Assembly: GCA_022496185.1 (NCBI GenBank)
Contig: WTXG01000016.1
Location: forward strand, 186,001-250,000
Source: Multifurca ochricompacta
Lineage: Eukaryota; Basidiomycota; Agaricomycetes; Russulales; Russulaceae
Direction of reading: 5' to 3'
Length of the DNA: 64,000 nt
The first letter of the stretch is position 1; every line of letters starts with the position of its first letter. Positions 43,311 through 55,113 of this stretch are shown here, one piece after another. The notes beneath the pieces were generated by a model that saw only the letters and a list, made by a program, of their open reading frames with translations, was not told where the DNA came from and did no database searches. The translations under genes were made by a program, and so were the position numbers.

Positions 43311-45344
43311 TAGGAAGCTCCCCAGGGACCCACATTACCGTGAGGTCGGTGGCCGGAATAACGAAAGAAAGTCAGTAAGTGATCGTTGGAAAGAACGAAA
43401 TCACCCGTGAATTGCGCGGATCGCGCGAGTGAAGAGAGAGGAGGGCTGCTGAAGAGGACGCCGTCAGTACACACGATCTGGAACAGGAGACCACGTAGAA
43501 AAGCACAAAGCCAATGCATGGCGCGTGCTAGTCAAACAGTTCACGTCGTTCCGGGTCACATTAGTGCCGCGGCACCACTCCATGGTCCACTCGCCCGGAG
43601 TCCATTAGGTTGCCGCCGCAGCCGAATTTGCACGATACCCCGTGTAGGCCTCAATATGATCAATCCCGGGCCGCCATCTCCGGTATCAATGTGGCTGTGT
43701 TCTAACACGCAGTACCCCAAAATTGATTCGAGCAATGTCAGACAAGTGCAGTTCCTTGCCCTGCAACAACCTCAGAGAAACATGAGAAACACGAGAGGCA
43801 ATATGTCTCTTGTCGGAAACGTATCAATGGTCAACTCGGATCAATTGCTAAGTGTGCAGTACTGATAACCGAGTTGTGTGCTGTACAGCAGCACTTGGAC
43901 TGTGTTTAGTGATTGTCAAAGGTTTTCATACCCCACGCGGGTTTTGCCGGGTACGAGTATGGGTATACGGCTCCAAACCCGCTAGAAACCCGTACCCGCG
44001 CAGCGGGTTGGCGGGTATAGGCGCCAATTATGGGCCATCCTGGAAGATCAGTAGAAATTCCAAGTTAAAAAACATCCGCAGCCCCAAGAGGACAATATGT
44101 CGTCTGCTGTATGCTACAGGGTGTCTTTAAATATGTTCTAGTGTCATCCTATGAAATATCAAAGCAGATCAACAGTGCGATGTAAAATAAAAGTGTTATC
44201 AGTGATCTACTTTCTTGAAATTCTTCGTCTGTTTTATTAATGTGCGATCATTTCTGTCAGTCTGGCACTATCTTAAATACACTCTAGACTAATCTAGACT
44301 ATTCTATAATCTAATTATCATATTATTTTACTGAAACAAGGCCCGCGTGTATCTACAAGCTGCATAGGACGGTGACCACAACTGCATCACATGGACCAGC
44401 ATATTGGTCTGACCTCATTCCTATTAAGATTGACTTCACAATCGCAACAATCGGTCTGGAGTGGTTATCCAAAACACATAGACATATGCATCCAGAGCCA
44501 GGACAGTCATGCTTTAATGTAAATAAAGAATCCATTTAATCTTCTGAACATAAAACAACAAATTTTGAGGGATCTTGAGTAAGCCATAAATGAAAGCGTT
44601 GTCAAGTCTCCTTGGCCCGGGATGTCCCGGGCCGGTCCTCCGAAATGCGCGATGCAAATAAAGAACTTGCATGCATTTTCATGGGTAACCCGCGGGCTAC
44701 CCGTATCTGTCACTACGGGTACGGGTACGAGTACGAGTACCAAAGAAGATACCCGCTGGTTATCCCTGCAAATCACTAGGTACAGGTGTGAAGTGGGTCA
44801 GAGAAAGATAAGAGATATGGAGGGTACCCTCAAAACCACGAGGCAGTCAAGAAAGTGGTCAGGGTCATGGGAGATATCAGAGGTGGCGCTAGGGTAATTC
44901 AACAGAAAGGATAAGTCCTAATCAATAAGAGAACGGTGGGGAAGAGAAGTCCGGAGGTAATGGCAACGATCTGTACCGGTTAGAGAAAAAGCCAGGTTGT
45001 AACAATATTAATGGGTAACCCCTACCCTTATGAAGGTAAGGAGGTTACCCCTGCCAATCCCTGCTCCTATTACTGTACAACTTTTCATTTCTCTGTCATT
45101 TTCACTTGTATACATTTATTGAATTGAATATTGTTACATTACATTCAAACATGATAGTTGTTGGTCCGGGCTGGCATCTCCGGTATTGATCCGTACTGTG
45201 GGCTGCTTTTTCCAACACATATATTGTATAAAAAACCTCTTAGTTTACTGCGCGTTCCCGCTCGTCTTCTTTTACGTCTATAATCTTATCATCTTACGCC
45301 TAGCCTTGTCTTCATCACCTATAAAGTGACCTTATTCAGTGCCC
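43026..45344. other. Interval with GGGTA/TACCC-rich repeats between the duplicated zinc-finger genes
   Basis: No gene recognised. Two GGGTAC/ACCCGC-rich segments occur, at about 43925-44035 and 44675-44765, including TACGGG/TACGAG units at 44714-44740. A short diverged pair sharing a CATCTCCGGTAT block lies near 43672 and 45175. These look like relics of a repetitive element, but no terminal repeats were identified. Confidence 0.45.
44714..44740. repeat. (TACGGG/TACGAG)n short tandem repeat
   Basis: Four and a half hexamer units, within the GGGTA-rich interval. Confidence 0.85.
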
Positions 45345-46145
45345 ATGAACTACATCGAAACCGATCTGACTGCTTTAGATTCCCCACACCAGGTAAAATG
45401 TTTTTCGTCTAGGATGAGGGTACCTAAGTTTGATAAGTCTTTCTCAGAGTTTTTCTGTCCCCACCCCCAACCGTCCGCCTCTGTATTGTCCTGACTCCAA
45501 TTGCGAGAAACGGTTTGGGCGTCAGCAGGAGTTGAACAGGCACATCATTGCGCTTCACCTGCCCGACTGGATTTACTGCCCATATTCGTCATGCTCCTGG
45601 CGGGGCCACCGTGTGGAAGATTTCAAGGATCACCTGGAGAAATGGAATTGCGGCCTTCTACCCACCAAGGAACACTATGAAATTTACAACACGAAGCTCG
45701 TTCTTAGCTGGATATCCGAGAACGGGATGTCGATTTACGCCGTAGCATGGCATGCGCTTCGTTTTGTCGAACAAAAGGCCCGAGAGCTAGGGAAATTAGA
45801 AGAGTGGGAAAATCTCTGGGGATAAGGGTGACCGCTGCCGCACTCAACAGCTTGGTACTCCGGGCAACTCATTCATACAATTTCGCGCTTAATTATCCTC
45901 TGGCTTCCTGGCACGACGGCTGGGTGAAGAATTTTGTGCGGCGCAGCGCGCGTGCCGATAGGATTTGTTTTTTTAACGTTGATTTCACCTTGTAGGCGTG
46001 ACGTCTTTGGTTAGCGCAAATACGGTGTATGTATCTCGAGTAATCGTGTTATATGTGAGGTAGAAAGGTGAGGACGAGGTAGAGAAGTCAAACAGTGACA
46101 ACTCCCTCTGTTGGTATTGCGAGTGCACGACAAGGCATAAGGCAC
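45290..46145. repeat. Segmental duplication, copy 2
   Basis: Matches 42410-43310, with scattered substitutions and an 11-nt deletion just after the ENLWG codons. Confidence 0.85.
45345..45825 (+). CDS. C2H2 zinc-finger protein (family member 3, C-terminally shortened)
   Basis: A duplicate of 42467-43025. Exons are 45345-45392 (MNYIETDLTALDSPHQ) and 45448-45825. The fingers are preserved: YCPDSNCEKRFGRQQELNRH and YCPYSSCSWRGHRVEDFKDH. The tail ends KARELGKLEEWENLWG followed directly by TAA, because 11 nt present in the other copy are missing. Since family member 1 has the corresponding LGKWGVW block near its own end, the short form may be the ancestral ending or a truncation. Otherwise the frame is intact. 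Confidence 0.65.
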
Positions 46146-46263
46146 TCTGTTACTGTGGCTGGCGGCTTAAATTTATTGAATGTTGGTTCACTTCAATGTA
46201 TTAACTGGGGCACTTGAAGTATATTCAACTGTGTCGCTCGGTATCACACCCTCAAAGGTGACC

Positions 46264-46533
46264 ATGGACGACTCGAGATGTACAGAACGCGTTTGGGGTC
46301 CAAGCGAATTCGACATCCCGGACGTCCCGTATCCATCACCGTTGAACCGAATCAACAAGAGAAAGTGCATGGACCACTCGTCTCAACCACCCCAAAAGTG
46401 TACGCAGAATAAGCCGAAAAGGCCCGAGTCAAAGGAAAGCAACTTGAAAAGGTGCCGGTATTGTTACTCACGTAGACGTGAGGTGGCCATGCAACCAGAA
46501 GTCTTGCCAGCCCAGCCACCACGATCGGCGTGA
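46264..46533 (+). CDS. Hypothetical protein, uncertain
   Basis: Open frame from ATG 46264 (MDDSRCTERVWGPSEFDIPD...), basic toward the end (CRYCYSRRREVA), stop at 46531-46533. A possible intron (donor near 46470) would instead lead to an RREKQLLESL frame. It lies just behind the second segmental duplication. No domain is recognised; it may be an exon relic related to the zinc-finger family (CRYC), but this is weak. Confidence 0.25.
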   Translation: MDDSRCTERVWGPSEFDIPDVPYPSPLNRINKRKCMDHSSQPPQKCTQNKPKRPESKESNLKRCRYCYSRRREVAMQPEVLPAQPPRSA

Positions 46534-46660
46534 GAAACAGCTGTTGGAGTCGCTCTTTCTTTCTCCGCCTTTAGCTTGCTCTTCAGACCCGTCATCCCTT
46601 TACCGAACTCCGACCCTCTCTGGGACGAGCACAGCCACATATGCGAGAACCAGGAACTGA

Positions 46661-46688
46661 CACCGGCACCGGCACTGGCACTGGCACT
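46661..46688. repeat. (CACCGG/CACTGG)n short tandem repeat
   Basis: Hexamer units CACCGG then CACTGG, similar to the repeat at 41791-41825. Confidence 0.8.
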
Positions 46689-47278
46689 CTGCCACGGTCA
46701 GCATGTCAGCTGGATGAGTTGGGGCTTGATTTCCGCCATGGATAGAATTGCTGTATTCAGAACTAGGACCAGCCCACGATTCCAACTGTCCCTTGTCATG
46801 AAAAAGCATCCTATCTAAAGTCTTTGACCTTAACTCGATGGTCTCCGCCAAATTCGAAAATATTCATCCTTTCTCACATAACAACGTGCGCCTGCTATGT
46901 GTACGACCTCGTGTGCCGTGCATATCAATAGAAAGGAGGAAACTGCGGATTCATTTTTATGTAGCCTATTGAGTCAATGCCAATGAACCTACCCAGCGTC
47001 AACGTCAAAGTGGAACGTATATAGCAGTTGAGGGGGCGGTGTGTTCCTCATATACTATATACTCTCACTTCTAGTTGCGAAACTGGAATCCGTTCGAGGA
47101 ATCCGCTTGTGCCGATGGACAAAGACGGGGGTCATTTTGTTAGTGATGGTGCCCCCCTTCCTATCTCATTGGTAACGCCGTTTCCGTTGAAGGTCCAGGG
47201 CGCGCCCGTTGTTAATCGATCTTAATGCAGGCCTCGCATGATTTCCCCATTGCCATTTTCTCCGGTCATCTTCCATCT

Positions 47279-47612
47279 GCACGTTGTCCCGAATGTGCGA
47301 TAGGATGTGCCGCCGTAAGCAGGAGTTGGATCGACATGTTCTCACCTAACATCTCCCTTGTGCCCATACTCACGTTGCTCCTGGCGGGGGTACCGTACTG
47401 AACCCTTCGAGAGGCACTGGATTGATCACAAATGCGCCCCGTTACCGGTACGGGAACAGTATCAGATATATATATAACACGGAGGTAGTCCTGGAGTGAA
47501 TCGCCAAGAGGAACACCTCCGTCGGAGAGGCAGCAGGCTATGCACTTAATATCTGTTGAAGAGAAGGCCCGGTAATAGGAAAGATGAAGGAGTGGGAAGA
47601 TCTCTAGGGAAG
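47279..47612 (+). pseudogene. C2H2 zinc-finger family pseudogene (member 4)
   Basis: A decayed copy of the family at 42467/45345. Pieces in shifting frames: CPECAIGC, then RRKQELDRH in another frame, a cysteine/tryptophan block (APGGGTV equivalent to SWRGHRV), IYNTEVVLE then stop, AGYALN, and GKMKEWEDL followed by TAG where the family has Trp (LWG). At least three stops or frame changes interrupt it. The region just upstream (47114-47220) may hold a relic 5' exon starting MDKDGGHFVSDG. It has no coding potential as it stands. Confidence 0.7.
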
Positions 47613-50571
47613 AAGCCTCGACGATCACACGATTACCATTTCAAAGCCGCGAATGTCCCCTTCACGCAAAATCTTTAAGAGCAATCGGTCTGGGCATCTC
47701 TACACCTGCGCGGGTCACATGCGTCGTCAAATAAACTTGCTTGAGCAAAGTATTGAATATTATCTTACATGTCCACGACATGCACGTCACGATACACAGA
47801 GATGGAGATGGGTAGAACTCTATCTTACGACTTCAGAAGCGTTATAACGTCACGCTATTATCTACTGCTACCAACTGCCAGCGCTCGTCACTGCAGCATC
47901 GCGGCCAACTCAAAACTTGTTTAGATTCGGTATCTGTGGTATACTACGTAAAGTAACCTATCCTTTATTGATCGTTGGTCCATTTTGTCTCCTACACTCG
48001 TTCCCTATCAAGACAGCGCCTCAAGAGCTGCGAGCTTTTGGAAGGGTTATGCCTTCATTTGCGCTGGCGGTGCTGACGTGGACTTGAAAGAACCTTGGAT
48101 TTATTCTACCACCCGAGAAGTCGAGTACGATGCTGAAGCAAGCAAGTCCAATGTAAGTGCTACGTAGCGTTCTCGCTACCGGGAGATGGATGCGCAAGAA
48201 TAACTTGTGAAGTGGCCAACTACAACCCATAATAACAGAGTGCCTAGGTCCAGACAATTGTTGTTAAGTAGGTCCTAGAGAAAATGGATCTTGATCGGTG
48301 AGTGAATTGGAGTCAAGTCGTAGCGTAGGAAACGGGAGATCTGTCCGTTCGTACTGGTACCATCCCTCAACCAACAGAAGGCCAACAACATATTTAGGTC
48401 TTCATCTATTCCTAGCAATTGATAGATGATTGTTAGTAGCACGCTGATTGGAAGTATCTCGGATCTTTCAATAGCATACTGCGCAACGAAAGGAAGTGCC
48501 ATTAGGACGGAGGGAAGGTGCATAGTAGCAAATGTGACCACAGTCCCAACCACGCAGAAGGGTAACTTAGCTGGAGAACACATACGGATCTAGAGCATAG
48601 GTTCCGTTTTGTTTTTAGGACAGCAGAACAAGGATGAAAAGATCTCTTACAATGGCGGAAGGGATGTGAGATCGGAGATGGACGTCAGGATGGAACTAAA
48701 CCCGCAATCGCGTGAGTTGAGTGAACCATTCATTGGTCAGTGCTCGTACCGCGTGTATCCCACATCTCTCTGCTCAGGATTCCTACTCGCTAACAAGGTC
48801 ATTCACATAGCCAGTTTTCGGACAACAATTTGGGCCTCCTTCTGCCTATCAACGATTGTCGGGTGCCTGTGGGTGTGGCTTGCATGCAGATCAACGCGTG
48901 GCGCTTACTGTTCCCTCCATTCCCCCTCCCCTCCCCTCCCTAACCCCCTCCTACCCCCTCCTACTTCCACAAGTTCACTAATCATGAGGCCAGCACGTCT
49001 CTCGCAATAATATCACGGTAATATCCCCCCGTTCTGACCCAATTTCACACTTCAGTACGGGAGTTGGGGATTGACTGGCACTGGCACCCCCTGCTTACAT
49101 GCTCATAGATTGGTATTGGTTGAACTTTGCGCTAAGACACCACTTCCCCCCTCCCTCCCCCCCCGCGGACGTGGAAGGAGGAGTTCATCTTATGCAACCT
49201 TTTGTGCGAATCTAGCATATTTGAAAGTTCTCATTGTCGTGTATGTTCGACATTGAGGACCTGGGGGCTCCACGACTTCTTGGTTGCCATCATGAACCCT
49301 CCATAATAATAGATGTCACAATTAAGATCTTGGGTATATACACCACGGATCCGCAGGTCAACCAATGTCGTTAACCCTCAACCTAGAAGTTCGCTGGTCC
49401 CAAAAGTGGTTATGGCGCCGGCGCGAAGGGGTGTTTGCTATGCGGGTCTTAGCGTTAATGGTGCCCTAGCTTGAAGGCCCAGATGAAACTTAACTCGGCA
49501 TCTTTAACTGCCCCCATTCCGCGTTGCCCTCCTCCCCCCGGGAGGGAGGAGGGAGGGGGGGGGGTCATCGTCTCAGGAATCTTCAAAAGGCTCCAAAGGG
49601 AGAAACGCACACCCTGACAAAGAAACCCGCAAGGGCCCAACGCATTGTGACAGACGATCGTGGGTTGGTATCACCACCCGACGCCAATCTCCGCTGAACT
49701 TGGCAGCGGACTATGCACTTTTGTGGTATCGATGAAAAAGAGCATTTGGAGCTTGGAAAAGGTAGAGGCGTGAGAATGGATTTATGGGGCGGCCAGAAGT
49801 CGAAAGGTGATCCACCAACGACTGTTAATGATGGATCAAAAGATTGGGTTGGGTATTGGGTAATTGCACTTGTGCATTTCGCATGCTTGCTACGATACCT
49901 GTGAGTCGTCAACCGAACATAACATCACATAACCCCTGCAGGAATTTCACATCACAAGTTAATGTTATTTTCTTAACCCCAAGTAGGCACGCGTATTGCG
50001 TTGTCCGTCCACGAGCTGGTATAATTCGGCATCCCCTGACTTTGGAGGTTACTTCAATTTTTGTTGTCATTTTACCTCGCTCGGAACGCTCGCCCTCACA
50101 TGTTACGTTGCCTGCAAGCGAGTGTTCTAACCGAGTTTTTTTTATTATCAAATGACGCTCGAAATTAGCTGCTGCTCATTGCGAGAAAATAAATAAATAA
50201 GAAAAGATAAGAAAAGAAAGAAAAACAAGAACAAAAACAAAAAACAAACAAACAAAAGGGTCGGCCCAACTCGACCAACACACGTACCCAACAATTCTCG
50301 AAACAAGCCATCATTTACCCCCCACCCACCCACAACTGTCTAGCTGAGCTGAATACTCTTGTCTTTCTAAAAAAAAAACGACTTTGAGAAAAAGTGTAGC
50401 AACATCTCTATCAGCACATCCAAACAAGAAGGGCTACAAGATGTGGATCTAGAAATAACCCATGTGAAACGAGTACTGACCCGTCGTCGAGGTCATCATC
50501 CGTTACATCGCACTCTGGGTCCTTCTACCCGTGCGTCCGTCCTCCGTGACGAAATATCTCAAATCTAACAA
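47613..50571. other. Gene-poor interval before TOP1
   Basis: No gene recognised in 2.9 kb. It has C-rich runs near 48918-48965, CT/C-rich and GA/G-rich runs in opposite orientation at 49145-49164 and 49529-49564, and an A-rich low-complexity stretch at 50183-50258. Frames at 48609-49010 (+) and 49583-49912 (-) lack motifs. Confidence 0.5.
50183..50258. repeat. A-rich low-complexity stretch
   Basis: AAAT, AAGA and AAAC units run together. On the minus strand this is a T-rich run downstream of the TOP1 stop. Confidence 0.8.
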
Positions 50572-53500
50572 TCAGAATTTCCAATCTGGCTCTACTTCCA
50601 TGGCCCAGGGGACTGAAAAAAAAAAAAATAATCAATTAATAAATTAAATGCGTATTGCGCGCGCTAAAGACCAAGCAAGGTGAAAAAAAAAAGGGAATGG
50701 AACTACATACATTTTGTTAATAGCGTCTTTGAGAAAATTTTCTCGATCGGCACATCGTGCTTCTTGCACCACGCTGCAGTAATCCTAAGGAGTCCCACCC
50801 CCACAACCACCCCAAAAAAAAATATCCAAATTTAGGTCAGAGATTAAAAACCAACGGAGGACGAGAGAAAGGTCAATCCCCCACGCGCACGACGGCACTT
50901 ACCTAGGGTCAAGATAGTTGATCTTACTTGTGCCTAGCGCAACCTCCTTCCCTGCCTCGCGGTCCACCATCTGCAACTTGAACGCTTTGATCTTTTCGTC
51001 GAGTCTATCGATTGATTCTATGAGCCTCTCCGGGGGCTTGTCCCGCTTAAGCGCCGCCTTGCTCGTCCCGCGCTCTTTCTTGAGCCGCGCAAAATCGTCT
51101 TCGACTGCGCTCACCCGGGAGCGTAGCACGTCCTCATCCTGCTCCGCCTTGCCCTCCTCCACGAGCTTCTCATTCTCCTTGGCAAACCTTTTCTCCGTGC
51201 GCTCAATCTCGCGTGCTTTGCATAGCTCTTCGTGCTCTGCGACTGCGTCGTCGTCGAGATCCGACTCTTCTTCTGCGTATTTCTTCTGTTTCTTGTACCT
51301 GGAATCGGTGGCGAAGAGGGCGTGACATAACTTCATGCGGTCGTACTTGAACCCGCGGAGCTGCAGCAAGCAGAATTAAAAAACACAACTATCAATCATA
51401 GGCCAAACGGACAATATACCTTCTCCTTCATCTTTGCCATTGATTGGTCGTGTGTCTTCGGTGCGGCGCGCTGATGGTTACATAAGATGGCAACCATACG
51501 ATTCGCGTGATTATAGTGGTTGAGCTTTTCCTGTAGCGTCCCATTCTCTGGGGTACCGTCGTCGAGTTGGCTCTGGAACGTGATCGAGGCGTTGTAAGTA
51601 CGGAACACTTTTGCACTGAGGCCCTTCATATACGACTGCAAGTGCTTGTTCAGATAGCCAGGCTAGAAGGACCACACAGAACCCATAGGTACAGTTAGCA
51701 CGAGTTACGTACAACGTGAACACGGGCTCAAAAACACTGACGTTCACACGGTCGAACAACCCATCGGAGTCTCGCTTGTCGCGTTTGAAGATCTTGATGT
51801 TCTTGAACACTTGCTCGTCCACGGTGACTTTGTTGTAGTATCGGATCGAATCCTTACCGAGGAAATCGAAGACGACGAAATTTGGTGGTTCGAGTGTGAC
51901 ATGCTCGCAGCGCAATGAACAGCAGCCAACAGTATCCGCCTCGTCTTCGCCTTTCTCATTTCCCGCTCGGAGAGCCAGAACATCAATAAAATACATCGCT
52001 GTTGCGCGCATACGCAATTGAGTGACCTTGTTCTTCAAGTCTGCACGATAATCCGCACGAATGCGTTCCACGTGTTTCTGAAAGATGGATTGAGAGAGAA
52101 CTTAAGGAAGGCAAGAGCACCGGAATAAACTAACCTTGAGTTCACGCGCCTTTTCGAACTTCGACATATCACTCTGACCCTTAAGCGAACTGCCCGCCGC
52201 CAAGAAGACATACTTATGGCTACCATTGATGTTCTCGGTCCAAGTCGCGAGCCAAGTGACGGTATTGTCATGGATGACCTCCCTCCACTTGCCCGGAATG
52301 TTAGGAACTGGGATGCGTGCGTCCGCCCCGATGTTGATGGTGATATCCTCAGGATAGACACGCAGCTATGACATGTCAGCAAGTCGAACGAGAACGGAGC
52401 CGAATAGGGAACCAACTTTGAGCGCGCCCTTCTTAGGATGCTCACCACGTCCTCTGAACAAACCGGGAGGCTCAACCCTAAAATTGCCAACTTTCTCTTT
52501 ACGACCGTCAAGGAAGCAAGTCACATATTTCGCCTCCATATCATCTTTCTGTTTCTTCAACTCCTTCTTCTCTGACGCAGTGAGAGCCTTTTTCTTGGCT
52601 TTCTCTTCCTCAAAGTACTCAAACATTGGACGGAAATCACAACGCTCAAATTCCTTGATCACCACCCCGTCACGCTAACACGCGAATCAGCGTAGTGAAC
52701 TAATAACGGCGGGATGTTACATACTGGGGGGTGTTTCTTGAGTACTTTCGACCAGTCGTCAAAGAAATTCTTGTTGAAGGTCGCGTCCTTCGCATGATCC
52801 GTCTCGAGCATCGCTCCGTAAAATCCAGCGACCTCTTCGGATTCGGGAGGAAGGTCAATGGGTTTACCTAAGAAATATGCTGAGCACCTCAAAGTAGGTG
52901 AAACGAGGGCATCGCCAACCATTGTATTTCATCTTGACGTGACTGGGTAATGGCGGGTATGGAGGAGGGAAGATGACACCGTTGTGTTCGAGGGTCGACC
53001 ATTTTTGAGTACCGTCGCCGACGACGGTCTGGTCTGGATCTTGCCCCCACCATTTATAAACTTCATCTATCTCATCCTCCTTCTCCTTTTCTTCCTTCTC
53101 CTTACCCTTACCCTTCCTTGCGCCTTTCTCTTTCGCATCCTCCGCCTTCGCCTTCGTCAAGCCATTTACCTCGGATTCGTCCTTCTTTACTTTGCCCTTC
53201 TTCTTAGCCACACCTTTCACGATCTCCGTTTCTGAACCGGAATCTTTCTTCCCTTTTCTCGGAGCGGATTTTTTGACAGGTTGGCTGTCCACATCATTGT
53301 CTACGTCAACTTTCCGCTTCTTCTTTGGTTGGAGGGGTTTCTTTGCAAGCGGGGCTTGACATCCTCGGATTTTAGAGCATTGTCGGGATCGCCAGCCTTG
53401 ACTTTGCGCTTGGGCACGCCCTTTAGCTTGGCACGCGCCTTGCTGGAAGACGCGATATGATTATTCAATGGCGTGTCGTCTGAGTCGCTGTCCCCTGGCT

Positions 53501-54006
53501 TGACCTTGCCGTTGGTGCCAGTAGCGGAAGCAGGCAAAGTAGTGGCTTTTCGTGCGCCGGACATGGACGCCGCATTTGAGCGGCGGTTCTTTGGTGGTGA
53601 AGATGTGGCTGCGAGTGGTTGATCATCGTCGTCATCGTCGTCACTGGGGTCCGACAATGTTGTAGTACGGCGCTTGCGTTTAGAAGGAGTGAGAGTACTT
53701 GCTGAACGCGTAGTCTGAGACTGTTAAAACGATTAAATAAAGGGAGATTTTAGTTTCGAGACCAGTTTCGCAAGGGTCAAGCCAATTACATACGAGAGGC
53801 ACATCATCATCGTCGTCGTCGTCGTCTACATTACTCATAGGGGTATCGCCGTCGGCATCAAGGACACGCGCTTTAATAGTCCGGACACCATTCGTAGCGA
53901 CGTGGCCATTCGTTGCAAGACCGTTATGGGAAGACTGAGAAGCGAGAGGCATGTCGTCGTCATCGTCGTCTGAGAATATTGAGCGCTCGCCATCGAAGGC
54001 AACCAT
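50572..54006 (-). CDS. TOP1: DNA topoisomerase I (type IB)
   Basis: Nuclear type IB topoisomerase, relaxing supercoils by a transient 3'-phosphotyrosine. The start is at 54006 ([18 protein letters not shown]). The charged N-terminal domain has acidic runs followed by PLA/PL motifs and Lys-rich stretches (53650-53100). Core domain: [87 protein letters not shown], a [15 protein letters not shown] block (about 51990) and [10 protein letters not shown] coiled linker precedes the C-terminal catalytic segment [11 protein letters not shown], with the active-site Tyr codon at 50914-50916. Final exons: [20 protein letters not shown], then a last exon giving [13 protein letters not shown] and the stop at 50574-50572. 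There are about ten exons. It is head to head with NDUFB3. Confidence 0.95.
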
Positions 54007-54291
54007 TTCCGGCCGAAGGAAAGAGAAGAGGTGGTAGTTTGAAAACAAGAGCTGTAAGGTACGTTTCAGTGCCTGTTCGGGTTGGGTTGTGTGTTGTGTG
54101 TGAATTGAATCAAGGTGATTTGGCACCTGCCCTACACTCAACAAAAATATCGGCAATTCCCGTTCCCGTCCCCGTCCCCATCTTTTCCTCTGCTTTTGTC
54201 ACTGCCACTGCCACTACCATCAACCGCCGTGAGTGAAATATATTTATTACTATTAAAAACTTACTCAGTCACAGGTTGGTTTAAATTTAAA
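54007..54291. promoter_or_regulatory. Shared TOP1/NDUFB3 promoter region
   Basis: The start codons of the two divergent genes are 285 bp apart, so both 5' UTRs and both promoters lie here. It holds C-rich CCGTTC/CCCGTC repeats near 54160-54182. No TATA-like motif can be assigned with confidence. Confidence 0.6.
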
Positions 54292-54492
54292 ATGTCAAAA
54301 TATCCATCTTTATTCGATCCTTGGGCAAAGCGTGACGCCTGGCGGAGACACCCCGTCTTTTCCAATCGTGCAATGTTCGCCAACCTCTTTCCCGGTTTCG
54401 GTATCGCCGTTGTTGCATTCTCCGCATACGTCCTCGCGGAGAATGTCCTTGGGAAAGGAAGCCATCAATCAGTTGAGGACAAGCACCACTAG
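54292..54492 (+). CDS. NDUFB3: Complex I accessory subunit B12 (NDUFB3)
   Basis: Single exon, 66 residues. It starts MSKYPSLFDPWAKRDAWRRHP, continues NRAMFANLFPGFGIAVVAFSAYVLAENV and ends DKHH. The family pattern is DPWAxRxAWR...F.NR....PGFGIATVAF.AY, with one membrane helix in the second half. It is an accessory subunit of the membrane arm of NADH:ubiquinone oxidoreductase in the mitochondrial inner membrane. The length fits fungal members. The start is the first ATG after the divergent TOP1 promoter. The length and clear motif make this small gene secure. Confidence 0.9.
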   Translation: MSKYPSLFDPWAKRDAWRRHPVFSNRAMFANLFPGFGIAVVAFSAYVLAENVLGKGSHQSVEDKHH

Positions 54493-55113
54493 GGTCGAGG
54501 CTGCGAGGTATCATCCCCCCGGTCGCTCCCGTATGCGTATAGTTTCCCGCTGACCTGACCTGAGCCTAGTCCTACGCTCTTGCGGAGCTAGTAACTCACG
54601 TTGCTCTTATGGACCCGCGTAGACATCTCACTCTCCAGAACGCTTTGCCAATATACATTTCAATTCACTCTCACCATATATATTTTGACTTTTGTAATAT
54701 CCCCAAACGTGCACAGCGTTCGCTTATCGCATTTCATCAGCCTCTCCACTTTCTCAAAGAACTGCACGTCTCCTGACCCTCCCCTTGATCATACTTGCCA
54801 TCTTTGAAAGCCTTCCCCGATCGTTGAAGGAAACGCTCGCCAAGGCTAATAAGTCCGTTTGTTTGTCTTTCAAAAGTCCGGCTGAGGTGGGTGTAAATGT
54901 ACAATCCTTTCAACTACGACACGACTTCAGTTCTCGCACCATGTTAATAATCGATGAAGGTAGATACTACGGGAAGAGGGCCAAAGAAGCGAGGCGAAAA
55001 CCTGGTTTAAAAGCCGTACTCAGGATAGGACAGGCACGTTTGATGGCATGGTAGGTACTCTGAAATCTATGCAGGTGGCGCAACGTTGCGCGTTGCGGTC
55101 TTATATTCCAAGA
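54493..55113. other. Intergenic, no gene recognised
   Basis: This holds the 3' flanks of NDUFB3 and of the minus-strand membrane-protein gene. A plus-strand frame at 54785-55054 has no known domain. Confidence 0.45.

Noticed and set aside
43668..45215. A short diverged pair sharing a CATCTCCGGTAT block, considered as target duplications of a large insertion
   Set aside because: The matches are imperfect, of uneven length and without an adjoining terminal repeat or poly(A) run.
50918..51325. A 135-codon plus-strand Ser-rich frame
   Set aside because: Antisense shadow of the TOP1 linker and catalytic exon.
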